64,000 nt of DNA from Haematobia irritans (taxonomy: Eukaryota > Arthropoda > Insecta > Diptera > Muscidae), in contig NC_134397.1 of assembly GCF_050003625.1 (NCBI RefSeq), positions 153,966,691 through 154,030,690 of the forward strand. The letters are read 5' to 3'. The notes under the pieces are model-generated. The model was not told the DNA's origin, did no database searches, and saw only the letters and a program-made list of their open reading frames with translations. Position numbers and translations under genes: made by a program. Positions 23,638 through 34,324 of this stretch are shown here, in pieces (the first letter of the stretch is position 1; each line of letters begins with the position of its first letter).

Positions 23638-23808
23638 TGTAGGGACACACTTTAATATTTTGTACTTGTAAAATTATTCATCAGTTAGTCTTTGAAATTT
23701 GTGTATTGTTTTTTTTGAATAAGAAGGGAGAGGAGAATAAAAGAATTTGTTCATTAATTTTTAAATGTGCCTTTGTTTAATTTTCTTAAAAATATAAAAC
23801 AACGCACA
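23638..23808 (+). repeat. 5' LTR of the gypsy element
   Basis: 171 bp, starting TGTAGGGACACAC and ending AACGCACA (TG...CA). It contains AATAAA at 23736-23741, a possible polyadenylation signal. Near-identical to 27727-27904. Confidence 0.95.
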
Positions 23809-23812
23809 TAAT

Positions 23813-23823
23813 TGGTGACCCCG
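23813..23823 (+). promoter_or_regulatory. Primer binding site, tRNA-Trp-like
   Basis: TGGTGACCCCG, four bases after the LTR. It complements the 3' end expected of insect tRNA-Trp (CGGGGTCA plus CCA). Complementarity appears to stop after 11 bases. The tRNA assignment is from memory of that tRNA's 3' end. Confidence 0.7.
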
Positions 23824-23866
23824 CGTTTTAAGTCGTTTAAATTGTATCTTGCGCGTATCTGCAACA

Positions 23867-24664
23867 ATGCCTAATACAGCGGAAAATTTGGATCCAGCAG
23901 GAGATGGACGGAACGAAAATTCTCGATCCCGGAACGTCGCTGCTTCCAGTGTACACAAGCTGCCTCCTTTCTGGAAAGAAAATCCAAAACTCTGGTTTAT
24001 GCAGGTTGAAGCCATTTTTGGAATTTCTGGAATCACCCGAGATGAGACCAAATTCCAATACGTCATAGCAAATATTGATTCAAACTTTCTTCCTCATATT
24101 TGTGATATTTTGGAATCCCCTCCTGCTGATGGAAGTAAATTTGTCGCCGTTAAGAATCGCCTAATTGAAACTTTTTCCGAATCTCAGGAATCAAAACTCC
24201 GCAGATTGCTAAAAAATCAAGAATTAGGAGATCAAAAACCATCGCATTTGCTTCAGGTCATGAAAAATCTTGCTTCTGGCCAATTAAATGACGCTGTCCT
24301 CAAGGCTCTCTTTTTGGAACAACTTCCAGAAGATGTTCGGTCCATATTAACAATAAGCCAAGTAAGTGACGTGTCTTCTTTAGCTTTGCAAGCTGACAAA
24401 ATTATGGGTCTACGTTCGCCACAACTTTTTGAAGTAACTGCTACATCTGGAAATATTGATCTGACAAAAATATCCCAGCAAATTGAAGCTTTAGAGAAAA
24501 AATTCAACAATTTTTCTAGAAACCGCAGCCAAAATCGTGCCGGAACCGATTCCAAATTACGAGACAGAAGTAAGTCACGACGCAGGGATTGGTGTTGGTA
24601 CCATAATCGGTTTGCCGAAAAGGCAACAAAATGCATTTCCCCATGCTCATTCTCAAAAAACTAG
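23867..24664 (+). CDS. gag: Gag protein of the gypsy element
   Basis: 265-residue structural protein that would form the virus-like particle and package element RNA. ATG at 23867 is the first in-frame methionine after the primer site. Residues 30-200 have the alpha-helical look of retrotransposon capsids (PPFWKENPKLWFMQVEAIF, LRRLLKNQELGDQKPSHLL). A basic stretch (SKLRDRSKSRRRD) precedes one zinc finger near residues 243-259: CWYH, nine residues, C, three residues, C. This CHCC pattern differs from the usual CCHC knuckle and is known from the CsRn1 group of Ty3/gypsy. The frame ends at TAG 24662-24664 and overlaps pol by 34 bases. The -1 slippery site lies just before that stop. Confidence 0.92.
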   Translation: MPNTAENLDPAGDGRNENSRSRNVAASSVHKLPPFWKENPKLWFMQVEAIFGISGITRDETKFQYVIANIDSNFLPHICDILESPPADGSKFVAVKNRLIETFSESQESKLRRLLKNQELGDQKPSHLLQVMKNLASGQLNDAVLKALFLEQLPEDVRSILTISQVSDVSSLALQADKIMGLRSPQLFEVTATSGNIDLTKISQQIEALEKKFNNFSRNRSQNRAGTDSKLRDRSKSRRRDWCWYHNRFAEKATKCISPCSFSKN

Positions 24665-27600
24665 AGGAACATTCGGAAGTTGCGACAATTCCGGATGATA
24701 ATGGTATCTCGTGTCGCCTTTTTGTGGAGGATAAGCTTTCTAAAAGACAATTTTTAATTGACACCGGGGCCGATTTATATGTAATTCCTCCAAGTTTTAA
24801 AAATGCGAACAATTATGAATGCGGTATCAAAATTTTTGCTGCAAACGGTTCTCCGATTCGAACCTTCGGTCAGAAAATTATGCATTTAGATTTTGGATTA
24901 CGCAGAAAATTTTCATGGACTTTCATTATAGCAGACGTTACCAAACCAATTATTGGATCTGATTTTTTAAAACATTTCCATCTTCTGCCTGATCTAAAAC
25001 GTAAAGCATTAATTGATGGCAAAACCAATCTTCAAGTTACAGCAAAAATTTCGAAATGTCCGTCACTTGGCATAACAACGCTGGTCAAAGATGACTCTGT
25101 ATATAACAAATTGTTAATGAAATATCCAGATGTCTATAAGGTTTCCAACCTCCTTGGAATAAAGTCGGAACATGGAATATACCATCATATTGAAACGTCA
25201 GGACCACCCGTTTTTGCGAAACTACGACGTTTAGATCAAAAACGTTTTCAAATTGCCAAAAAAGACTTTGAGTATATGCTTGAACTCGGTATTATTAGAC
25301 CATCTAGGAGTAATTGGTCGAACCCTCTTCATATGGTTCCCAAAAAAAACGGTGAGTGGAGATGTGTTGGAGATTACCGATTTTTAAATAAAATTACGGA
25401 GCCTGACCGTTATCCAATTCCTTTTATTACTGATGCCACTATTAACTTAGCTGGTAGCTGCATATTTTCAAAGTTGGATTTAGTACGAGCATTTTACCAA
25501 ATTCCTGTATTTCCCGACGACGTCCCAAAAACTGCTGTCGTTACTCCGTTTGGGTTATATGAATTTGTCAAAATGCCATTTGGTTTGCGAAATGCTGCTC
25601 AAACCTTCCAACGAGTTATGGACGAAGTACTACGTGGCTTACCTTTTACATTTGTCTACATTGATGATGTCCTTATTTTCTCTAAATCTGCCGCTGAACA
25701 CTTAGAGCATCTCAAGATCGTTTTTGAGAGGTTTCAGAAATTTGGTATTGTCGTCAACCAAGGAAAATGTTCCTTCGGTAATACTGAGATCGATTTCCTT
25801 GGTTTTCGAATATCATCAACTGGAATGCAACCCATTCGAAGGAAAGTAGATGAAATTGGAAGTATCCCTAAGCCTTCTACTATCAAGGACTTACGACGCT
25901 TTCTCGGAATGGTAAACTTTTATAGGCGCTTTTTACCTAATGCAGCGACGGAACAGGCTCCATTAAATCGACTTCTCAAGAATGTGGTGAAAAATGATAA
26001 ACGACCTGTAATTTGGACTGAGGAAGCTGAGAAATCATTTTTGCAATGTAAGTCAAGCTTATCAAATGCAGTGTCATTATTCCATCCCGTTAGTGGTGCC
26101 GAATTATCTATTAAAGTCGACGCATCTGACTTTGCATTGGGAGCTGTTTTGGAACAGCGAATTAATAACGAATTCCAACCATTATCTTTCTTTACTAAGA
26201 AACTAAGCACAACTCAACAACGCTATAGTACTTACGATCGAGAACTTCTAGCAATTTATGAAGCTGTAAAATATTTTCGGGACTATCTAGAAGGACATTC
26301 GTTTTCTATTTATACTGACCACAAACCATTAATATACGCCTTTTCTCAAAAGCCAGAAAAAGCAAGTCCTCGTCAACAACGACAATTGAATTTTATTGGC
26401 CAATTTTCAACAGATTTGAGATACATTAAGGGTAATGAAAACATCGTGGCAGATACATTCTCACGTATAGAATCGTTGTCATTATTGGATTTTGAAGAAC
26501 TTTCAAAACTTCAACAAAGTGATGAAGAACTTCAAGATATTTTGAAATCTGAAACATCTTTGAATTTGCAACTCATTACAATTCCTGCCTCAAATACAAA
26601 AATATTCTGTGATGTCTCTCAAAAAAATAGTCCTAGACCATATGTTCCACTTAAATTGCGGAAACCAATATTTTATGGTTTACACAATTTATCTCATCCT
26701 GGTACAAAAGCTTCCGTAAAACTTGTCACAGAACGTTATTGTTGGCCTTTTATGAAGAGAGATTGTGCACAGTGGACGAAATCTTGTCAGGATTGTCAAC
26801 GATCAAAAATAACTCGACATACAAAAAGCCCTATTGGAACATTTCCACTATCCTCGCGACGTTTTGCGGAAGTGCACATAGATATAGTTGGACCATTCCC
26901 GTTATCAGATGGACATCGATATATCCTTACATGCATAGATCGATTTACCCGATGGATGGAAGCAATACCAATGCAGAATATTACAGCTGAACCTGTGTCT
27001 TTAATTTTTTTAAATGGCTGGGTGTCTCGTTTTGGTTCACCGGATATTGTTCACACAGACAGAGGACATCAGTTCACATCGAACACTTTTCGTAATTTAT
27101 TAAAAATTTTGGGAACAAGATTAAAACACTCGACATCTTATCATCCACAATCGAATGGATTAGTCGAGCGTTTTCATAGAACACTTAAGTCCGCATTGAT
27201 ATGCCACAACAAAAATCAATGGACTAGGTCTTTACCTTTAGTTTTGCTTGGATTAAGAGTTTCAGTAAAAGATGGGATATATTGCTCTCCAGCCGAAATT
27301 GTGTACGGCGAAACACTTCATGTTCCTGGTCAAATTTTTAGCGAAACTAATACCGTTATAGATTCAGACGATTTTCTATTGCATCTTCAAACATTAATGT
27401 CAAGTATTAAACCCGCAACAACTTCAAGTAAAAATAGTCCAAAAACTTTTATCAACAAAGATTTGAATATATGCTCTCATGTGTGGATAAGAAGTGATCA
27501 TGTACTAAAACCTCTTGAGCCAAAATTTAATGGACCATACAGAGTGATCGAAAGATTTCCAAAATATTTTACCCTTCAAATCGGAAGCAAAACAGAAAAT

Positions 27601-27726
27601 ATCACAATTGATCGATTAAAACCAGCATTTACAGAAGTTGAATTATTAGAAATGGATATCAGTCAACAGATTGTCCCTATCAAACCGAAAGAGAAATCAG
27701 TATCGTTTTCACTAGGAAGGGGGTAG
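24631..27726 (+). CDS. pol: Pol polyprotein of the gypsy element (PR-RT-RNase H-IN)
   Basis: Open frame of 1031 codons in the -1 frame relative to gag. The true product is probably a Gag-Pol fusion made by frameshifting at 24655-24661. Residues counted from the first methionine: protease DTGA at 44-47. Reverse transcriptase has D283 in KLDLVRAFYQ, PFGL, and YIDD at 343-346. RNase H has D497, E538, D563 and D608. The integrase zinc site is H685, H689, C719, C722, and the catalytic D751, D810, E846 have 35 residues between the last two. The GPY motif is at 968-970. All catalytic residues I can check are present, with no stop or frameshift. The last codons overlap the polypurine tract. Env and chromodomain are not seen. 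Confidence 0.95.
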   Translation: MHFPMLILKKLEEHSEVATIPDDNGISCRLFVEDKLSKRQFLIDTGADLYVIPPSFKNANNYECGIKIFAANGSPIRTFGQKIMHLDFGLRRKFSWTFIIADVTKPIIGSDFLKHFHLLPDLKRKALIDGKTNLQVTAKISKCPSLGITTLVKDDSVYNKLLMKYPDVYKVSNLLGIKSEHGIYHHIETSGPPVFAKLRRLDQKRFQIAKKDFEYMLELGIIRPSRSNWSNPLHMVPKKNGEWRCVGDYRFLNKITEPDRYPIPFITDATINLAGSCIFSKLDLVRAFYQIPVFPDDVPKTAVVTPFGLYEFVKMPFGLRNAAQTFQRVMDEVLRGLPFTFVYIDDVLIFSKSAAEHLEHLKIVFERFQKFGIVVNQGKCSFGNTEIDFLGFRISSTGMQPIRRKVDEIGSIPKPSTIKDLRRFLGMVNFYRRFLPNAATEQAPLNRLLKNVVKNDKRPVIWTEEAEKSFLQCKSSLSNAVSLFHPVSGAELSIKVDASDFALGAVLEQRINNEFQPLSFFTKKLSTTQQRYSTYDRELLAIYEAVKYFRDYLEGHSFSIYTDHKPLIYAFSQKPEKASPRQQRQLNFIGQFSTDLRYIKGNENIVADTFSRIESLSLLDFEELSKLQQSDEELQDILKSETSLNLQLITIPASNTKIFCDVSQKNSPRPYVPLKLRKPIFYGLHNLSHPGTKASVKLVTERYCWPFMKRDCAQWTKSCQDCQRSKITRHTKSPIGTFPLSSRRFAEVHIDIVGPFPLSDGHRYILTCIDRFTRWMEAIPMQNITAEPVSLIFLNGWVSRFGSPDIVHTDRGHQFTSNTFRNLLKILGTRLKHSTSYHPQSNGLVERFHRTLKSALICHNKNQWTRSLPLVLLGLRVSVKDGIYCSPAEIVYGETLHVPGQIFSETNTVIDSDDFLLHLQTLMSSIKPATTSSKNSPKTFINKDLNICSHVWIRSDHVLKPLEPKFNGPYRVIERFPKYFTLQIGSKTENITIDRLKPAFTEVELLEMDISQQIVPIKPKEKSVSFSLGRG
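24655..24661 (+). promoter_or_regulatory. Programmed -1 ribosomal frameshift site
   Basis: A AAA AAC in exact gag phase (codons TCA AAA AAC TAG). It is the canonical X XXY YYZ heptamer, directly before the gag stop. Slipping by one base continues as AAA AAA CTA into pol. A downstream stimulatory structure was not modelled. Confidence 0.82.
27714..27723 (+). promoter_or_regulatory. Polypurine tract of the gypsy element
   Basis: AGGAAGGGGG, three bases before the 3' LTR. Expected primer for plus-strand DNA synthesis. It lies within the last pol codons. Confidence 0.8.
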
Positions 27727-27904
27727 TGTAGGGACACACTTTAATATTTTGTACTTGTAAAATTATTCATCAGTTAGTCTTTGAAATTTGTGTATTGTTT
27801 TTTTTTTTTTTTGAATAAGAAGGGAGAGGAGAATAAAAGAATTTGTTCATTAATTTTTAAATGTGCCTTTGTTTAATTTTCTTAAAAATATAAAACAATG
27901 CACA
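27727..27904 (+). repeat. 3' LTR of the gypsy element
   Basis: 178 bp. It begins at TGTAGGG one base after the pol stop and ends ATGCACA. It matches the 5' LTR except for one substitution and seven extra Ts. Confidence 0.95.
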
Positions 27905-30180
27905 TTTTATTTCTATAGAAAATTTTGTCAATGTTTTATTTCTATAGAAGAAAGTGTCAAAATTTTATTTCTATAGAAAATTTTGCCAAAATTTTATTTC
28001 TATAGAAAATTTTGCCAAAATTTTATTTCTATAGAAAATTATGTCAACATTTTATTTCTATAGACAATTTTGTCAAAAATTTTATTTCGATAGAAAATGT
28101 TGTCAAAATTTTATTTCTATAGAAGATTTTGTCAAAATCTTATTTCTATAAAAATTTTGTCAAAATTTAATTTCTATAGCAAATTTTGTCAAAATTTTAT
28201 TTTTATAGAATTCTGTCAACATTTTATTTCTATGGAAAATTTGGTCAAAATTTTATTTCTATGGAAAATTGGTCAAAATTTTATTTCTATAGAAAATTTG
28301 TCTAAAATTTATTTCTATAGAACATTTTGTCAAAATTTTATTTGAATAGAACATTTCGTCAGAATTTTATTTCTATAGAAAATTTTGTCAAAAATTCATT
28401 TCTATAAAAAATTTTGTCAAAATTGTATTTCTATTGGAAATTTTGAAAATTTTTTTTATCTATAGAAAATTTTTTTAAATTCTTTATCTATAGCAAATTT
28501 TCTCAAAATTTTATTTCTATAGAAAATTTTGTCAAAACTTTACTTCTATAGAAGAATTTGTCAAGATTTTATTTCTATAGAAAATTTTGTTAAAATTTTA
28601 TTTCTATAGAAAATTTTGTCAAAATTTTATTTCTGTTAAAATTTTATTTCTATAGAAAATTTTGTTAAAATTGTATTTCTATAGAAAATTTTGTCATTTT
28701 TTTTTTATCTATAGAAAATTTTGTCAGGATTTTATTTCTATAGAACATTTTGTCAAAATTTTATTTCTATAGAAAATTTTATCAAAATTTTATTTCTATA
28801 GAAAATTTTGTCAAAATTTTATTTCTATAGGACATTTTATTAAAATTTTATTTCTATAGAAAATTTTATCAAAATTTTATTTCTATAGAAAATTTTGTCA
28901 AAATTTTATTTCTATAGAAATTTTGTAAACATTTTATTTCTATAGAAAATTTTGTCAATTTTTTTTTATCTATAGAAAAATTTATCAAAATTTTATCAAA
29001 CTTTATTTCTATAGAAAAGTTTGTCAAAATTTTATTTCTAGAAAATTTTATCAAAATTTTATTGTTATAGAATTCTGTCAATATTTTATTTCTATGGAAA
29101 ATTTGGTCAAAATTTTATTTCTATAGAAAATTTTGTTGCAATTTTATTTCTATAGGAAATTTTGTCAAAATTTTTTTATCTATAGAAAGTTTTGTCAAAA
29201 TTTTGTTTCTGTCGAAAATTTTGCCAAAATTTTATTTCTATCGAAAATTTGGTCAACATTTGGTTAAAATTTGGTCAAAATTTTAATTCTATAGAACATT
29301 TTGTCAACATTTTATTTCTATAGGAAATTTTTCAATTTTTTTTTTATCTATAGAAAATTTTGTCAACATTTTATTTCTATAGAAAATTTTGTTAAAATTT
29401 TATTTCTATAGAAAATGGTGTCAAAGTTTTATTTCTATAGAAAATTTGGTCAAAATTTTGTCAAAATTTTATTTCTATAGAAAAATTTGCCAAAATTTTA
29501 TTTCTATAGAAAATTTTGTCAAAATTTTATTTCTATAGAAGATTTTATCAAAATTTTATTTCTATAGAAAATTTTGTCAAAATTTTATTTCTATAGAACA
29601 TTTTGTTAAAATTTTATTTCTATAGAAAATGGTGTCAAAGTTTTATTTCTATAGAAAATTTGGTCAAAATTTTGTCAAAATTTTATTTCTATAGAAAATT
29701 TTGCCAAAATTTTATTTCTATAGAAAATTTTGCCAAAATTTTATTTCTATAGAAAATTTTGTCAAAATTTTATTTCTATAGAAGATTTTATCAAAATTTT
29801 ATTTCTATAGAAAATTTTGTCAAAATTTTATTTCTATAGAACATTTTGTTAAAATTTTATTTCTATAGAAAATTTTGTTAAAATTGTATTTCTATGGAAA
29901 ATTTTGTCACAATTTTGTTTCTATAGAAAATTTTGTCAAATTTTATTTTTATAGAAAATTTTGTCAAATTTTATTTTTATAGAAAATTTTCTCAAAATTT
30001 TATTTCTATAAAAAATTTTGTCAACATTTTATTTTTATAGAAAATGTTGTCAAAATTTTATTTGCATGGAAAATTCGGTAAAAATTTTATTTCTATAGAA
30101 AATTTTATTGTTAAAGATTTTTTTCTCAAAAATTTATTTCTATAGAATTTTTTTCTCAAAATTTTATTTCTATAGAAAAA
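27905..30180. repeat. 29-bp minisatellite array, right half
   Basis: About 2.3 kb continuing the array at 22167-23633. It contains a 214-bp higher-order repeat (GAAAATGGTGTCAAAG variant at 29411 and 29625). Open frames here are repeat artefacts. Confidence 0.9.
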
Positions 30181-30620
30181 TTTCTAAATTTTTTTTATAG
30201 AAACTTTTTCCAAAATTTGATTTCTATAGAGATTTGATTTCTATAGAGATTTCATCTACCAAAAAAATTTGATTTCTATAGAGATTTCATCTACCAAAAT
30301 ATAAACAATTCTACCAATCTACCAAACAGAAAAAATCTACTATTTTTGGTAGATTTCTACCAACTGTGACAACCGTGGTGGTAATACCAATTTATTTTTA
30401 CATAATATACGTTGCATTTTCATATATTTTAAGATAATAAAGCACATAGAACCATTTTCGATTTGTAGATTTTGTTTAAATTTAACGAAAAATATTGTAT
30501 GGGAAATTGTAGGGAACATTTTTTGGAATGTAAGGAAAAGTAGGGAACTTTTTTGTCCTTTTAGGGTAAACGGAAAATTTTCCCTGGCCCCAGAAGACAG
30601 AATTTTTTTTGCAAGGAATA
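30181..30620. repeat. Array-edge module E, copy 1
   Basis: After degenerate units (TTTCTATAGAGATTTCATCT occurs twice) comes GGTAGATTTCTACCAACTGT, CAACCGTGGTGGTAATAC, ATATACGTTGCAT and TTTTCCCTGGC. The same succession follows the array at 45.27-45.49 kb, so this is a repeated unit linked to the array. Confidence 0.7.
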
Positions 30621-31296
30621 TTGCTTGAAGGAATACTGCTACATATACCATTCCCAAATTTCGTATTAAAAATCCCCAAATTGGGGACATATGTTAAAAA
30701 AAGTGTTATTTTTTTTTGTAATTTGCATATTTCTCAGCTGTTTACCGATAGGATGTTGAAACCTTTTACAGTTAGTAAGCGAAAGGCTTAGCCATCGGTG
30801 GTTTGTCAAATGAGAATTAAAAAAAATTGTTTAGTTTTAAAAATTGTCAAGTTTTGCGATGCGAACTCATATACTACTCATAAGCGTAGGAAGGCCTCTG
30901 GGGAAGGGGCTTAGACCCCCCCGGAAAAATTTTAGCCCCCCACCACAGAATTTGAAAACCTATTTACGACTTTGCATTATGGAAGCAATTGGCGATGGAA
31001 ATATATTTTTATTTCCTAACATTGTCTTCTAAATTCTATGTTAGTTTCTTTATTATAAGGTGAATTAAAAAATTTTGTGATATTTGAGATTTTGTGATTT
31101 GTGCATTATAACGTTTGTCTGAAACTTTTGACCTCGAATATTTTCAAAATTTATTAAAATATTAAAGTTTTCCATAATGGATTTAGAACTTTTGCGGCAA
31201 AATTTTAAAAATTTGTACCATTTTATAAACTCCTACTCTTTTTTAAATTATTAAAAAAACTAGCCATTAAAAACAAAAATATAAAAACGAGTTATA

Positions 31297-34013
31297 AACA
31301 AGTATATACGGCCGTAAGTTCGGCCAGGCCGAAGCTTATGTACCCTCCATCATGGATTGCGTAGAAACTTCTTCTAAACACTGCCATCCACAATCGAATT
31401 ACTTAAGTTGCGGTAACGCTTGCCGATGGCAAGGTATCTTAAAACCTCCTAACACCATCTTATAAATTGTATGTAAGTCCATACGTGGTATATATTAAAT
31501 CAAAAACGATCGATCCAATACGTATATAATTCAGTTTGACAAAGTAGACATAAAATTTTGAGAAAATTTTCTACAGAAATAAAATTTTAACAAAATTTTC
31601 TATAGAAATAAAATTTTCACAAAATTTTCTATAGAAATAAACATTTTGACAAAATTTTCTATAGAAAGAAAATTGTGACAAAAATTTCCACAGAAATAAA
31701 ATTTTAACAAATTTGCTATAGAAATAAACTTTTGACAAAATTTTCTATAGAAATAAAATCTTGGTAGATTATTTGTGGCTCGAGTGGCAACCATGATTAT
31801 GAACCGAATAAAATTTGAACAAAATTTTCTATAGAAATAAAATTTTGACAAAATTTTCTATAGAAATACAATTTTGAAAATGATGAAAATTTTATTATAA
31901 ACTGAATAAAATTTTAACAAAATTTTCTCTAGAAATAAAATTTTGACAAAATTTTCTATAGAAATAAAATTTTGACAAAATTTTCTATAGAAATAAAATT
32001 TTGGTAGATTATTTTTGGCTCTAGTGGCAACCATGATTATGAACCGATATGGACCAATTTTTGTGTGATTGGACCAATTTTGGTATGGTTGTTAGCGACC
32101 ATATACTAACACCACGTTCCTAATTTGAACCGGATCGGATGAATTTTGCTCCTCCAAGAGGCTCCGGAGGTCAAATCTGGAGAACGTTTTATATGGGGGC
32201 TATATATAATTATGGACCGATATGGACCAATTCTGGCACGGTTGTTAAAGATCATATACTAACACCATGTTCAAAATTACAACCGGATTGGATGAAATTT
32301 GCTTCTCTTGGAGACTCAGCAAGCCAAATCTGGGGATCAGTTTATATGGGGGCTATATATAATTATGAACCGATGTGGACCAATTTTTGCATAGTTGTTG
32401 GAGACCATATACCAACATCATCTACCAAATTTCAGCCGGATCGGATGAAATTTGCTTCTCCTTGAGGCTCCGCAAGCCAAACCTGGGGATCGGTTTAGAT
32501 GGGGGTTATATATAGTTATGGACCGATGTGGACCAATTTTTGCATGATTGTTAGAGACCATATACCAACACCATGTACCAAATTTCAGCCGGATCGGATG
32601 AAATTTGCTTCTCTTTTAGGCTCCGCAAGCCAAATCTGGGGATCGGTTTATATGGGGGCTATATATAATTATGGACCGATGTGGACCAATTTTTTCATGG
32701 TTGTTAGAGACCATATACCAACACCATGTTCCAAATTTCAGCCGGATCAGTTTAAATTTGCTTCTCCTTGAGGCTCCGCAAGCCAAACCTGGGGATCGGT
32801 TTAGATGGGGGTTATATATAATTATGGACCGATGTGGACCAATTTTTTCATGGTTGTTAGAGACCATATACCAACACCATGTTCCAAATTTCAGCCGGAT
32901 CAGTTTAAATTTGCTTCTCCTTGAGGCTCCGCAAGCCAAACCTGGGGATCGGTTTAGATGGGGGTTATATATAGTTATGGACCGATGTGGACCAATTTTT
33001 TCATGGTTGTTAGAGACCATATACCAACACCATGTACCAAATTTCAGCCGGATCGGATGAAATTTGCTTCTCTTTTAGGCTCCGCAAGCCAAATCTGGGG
33101 ATCGGTTTATATGGGGGCTATATATAATTATGGACCGATGTGGACCAATTTTTTCATGGTTGTTAGAGACCATATACCAACACCATGTACCAAATTTCAG
33201 CCGGATCAGTTTAAATTTGCTTCTCTTTTAGGCTCCGCAAGCCAAATCTGGGGATCGGTTTATATGGGGGCTATATATAATTATGGACCGATGTGGACCA
33301 ATTTTTGCATGGTTGTTAGAGACCATATACCAACACCATGTACCAAATTTCAGCCGGATCGGATGAAATTTGCTTCTCTTTTAGGGTCCGCAAGCCAAAT
33401 CTGGGGATCGGTTTATATGGGGGCTATATATAATTATGGACCGATGTGGATCAATTTTTGCATGGTTGTTAGAGACCATATACCAACACCATGTACCAAA
33501 TTTCAGCCGGATCGGATGAAATTTGCTTCTGTTTTAGGCTCCGTAAGCCAAATCTGGGGATCGGTTTATATGGGGGCTATATATAATTATGGACTGATGT
33601 GGACCAATTTTTGCATGGTTCTTAGAGACCATATACCAACACCATGTACCAAATTTCAGCTGGATCGGATGAAATATGCTTCTGTTAGAGGCTCCACAAG
33701 CGAAATCTGAGGGTCCCTTTATATGGGGGCTATACGTAAAAGTGGACCGATATGGCCCATTTTCAATACCATCCGACCTACATCGATAACGACTACTTGT
33801 GCCAAGTTTCAAGTCGATAGCTTGTTTCGTTCGGAAGTTAGCGTGATTTCAACAGACGGACGGACGGACGGACGGACATGCTTAGATCGACTCAGAACTT
33901 CACCACGACCCAGAATATATATACTTTATGGGGTCTTAGAGCAATATTTCGATGTGTTACAAACGGAATGACAAAGTTAATATACCCCCATCCTATGATG
34001 GAGGGTATAAAAA
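31297..34013 (-). mobile_element. A-type DINE-1/mini-me element, copy 3 (long monomer block)
   Basis: Minus-strand element inside the hAT-like element. Tail at left: AAGTATATACGGCCGTAAGT, then GGCCAGGCC and GTACCCTCCATCATGG. Next is an inverted 29-bp array (31550-32000), about ten 153-bp monomers (32040-33720), GACGGACGG near 33856, and the head CCTATGATGGAGGGTATAAA at the right. GATCGGTTTA or GATCGGTTTAG starts at 32641, 32794, 32947, 33100, 33253, 33406 and 33559, each exactly 153 bp apart. Because 153 is divisible by three, long frames stay open on both strands. I do not consider them genes. Confidence 0.87.
31550..32000. repeat. 29-bp minisatellite segment inside A copy 3, inverted
   Basis: TAGAAATAAAATTTTGACAA units. 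They are interrupted by short stretches of the monomer-array junction sequence (GGCTCGAGTGGCAACCATGA near 31778), which suggests internal rearrangement. Confidence 0.8.
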
Positions 34014-34324
34014 CTTGAATTAAAACAACTTCCTACGTAGGTAAAATTATTAACTTATTTGTGAAGACATTTTTGGAAGTGCTTTTAAGGTTGTGCCCTT
34101 AGAAGAACATCCATTTTTTTCCTGGGAAAAAGTGTGGAATTACTTTTAGTTGCCTTTTTATAAATTAATAGTCTAGTTATGTATGTTGAAGTTCGATTTT
34201 TTATTCATTTTTATAAAATAAAACATTAATTTTAACTCTAACTTCAGTCTATTAATTTTTAGCTAGGGGGGCTATGACCCCCCCCCCCCTAGGAAAATTG
34301 TCTAGCTACGCTAATGATACTACT

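Larger units (their letters stand above)
23638..27904 (+). mobile_element. Complete Ty3/gypsy LTR retrotransposon (CsRn1/Kabuki-like)
   Basis: 4267 bp, flanked by a TTTT duplication (23634-23637 and 27905-27908) inside the 29-bp array. Order: LTR, primer binding site, gag, pol (protease, reverse transcriptase, RNase H, integrase), purine tract, LTR. There is no env frame. Both genes are open. The LTRs differ by one C/T change (acGcaca/atGcaca context) and by T-run length (8 against 15), so insertion is recent. Placement in the CsRn1 group is inferred from a CHCC zinc finger in Gag and a primer site fitting tRNA-Trp. Confidence 0.95.
30879..34316. mobile_element. hAT-like non-autonomous element with 8-bp target duplication, carrying nested elements
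   Basis: Perfect 8-bp duplication ATACTACT at 30871-30878 and 34317-34324. The termini CATAAGCGTAG and CTACGCTAATG are inverse complements with one mismatch. Both ends carry G/C homopolymer runs (GACCCCCCCGG and GGGGGGCTATGACCCC). Net length without the nested A element is about 720 bp. The 8-bp duplication is typical of hAT transposons, but no transposase remains, so the superfamily is inferred. Part of the interior (TTTGTACCATTTTATAAACT, and CAACTTCCTACGTAGG) resembles family G. Confidence 0.75.

Noticed and set aside
23638..27904. Endogenous retrovirus with env
   Set aside because: The pol frame runs to three bases before the 3' LTR and no third frame of useful length exists. This is an env-less retrotransposon.
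22167..30180. CRISPR-like array because of 29-bp repeats
   Set aside because: There are no unique spacers. Units are contiguous and degenerate, and the sequence context is an animal genome.
32139..33812. Overlapping long frames of up to 250 residues with 51-residue repeats on both strands
   Set aside because: The 153-bp monomer is a multiple of three, so any stop-free frame in one unit stays open through the block. Frames exist on both strands and recur in every A element.
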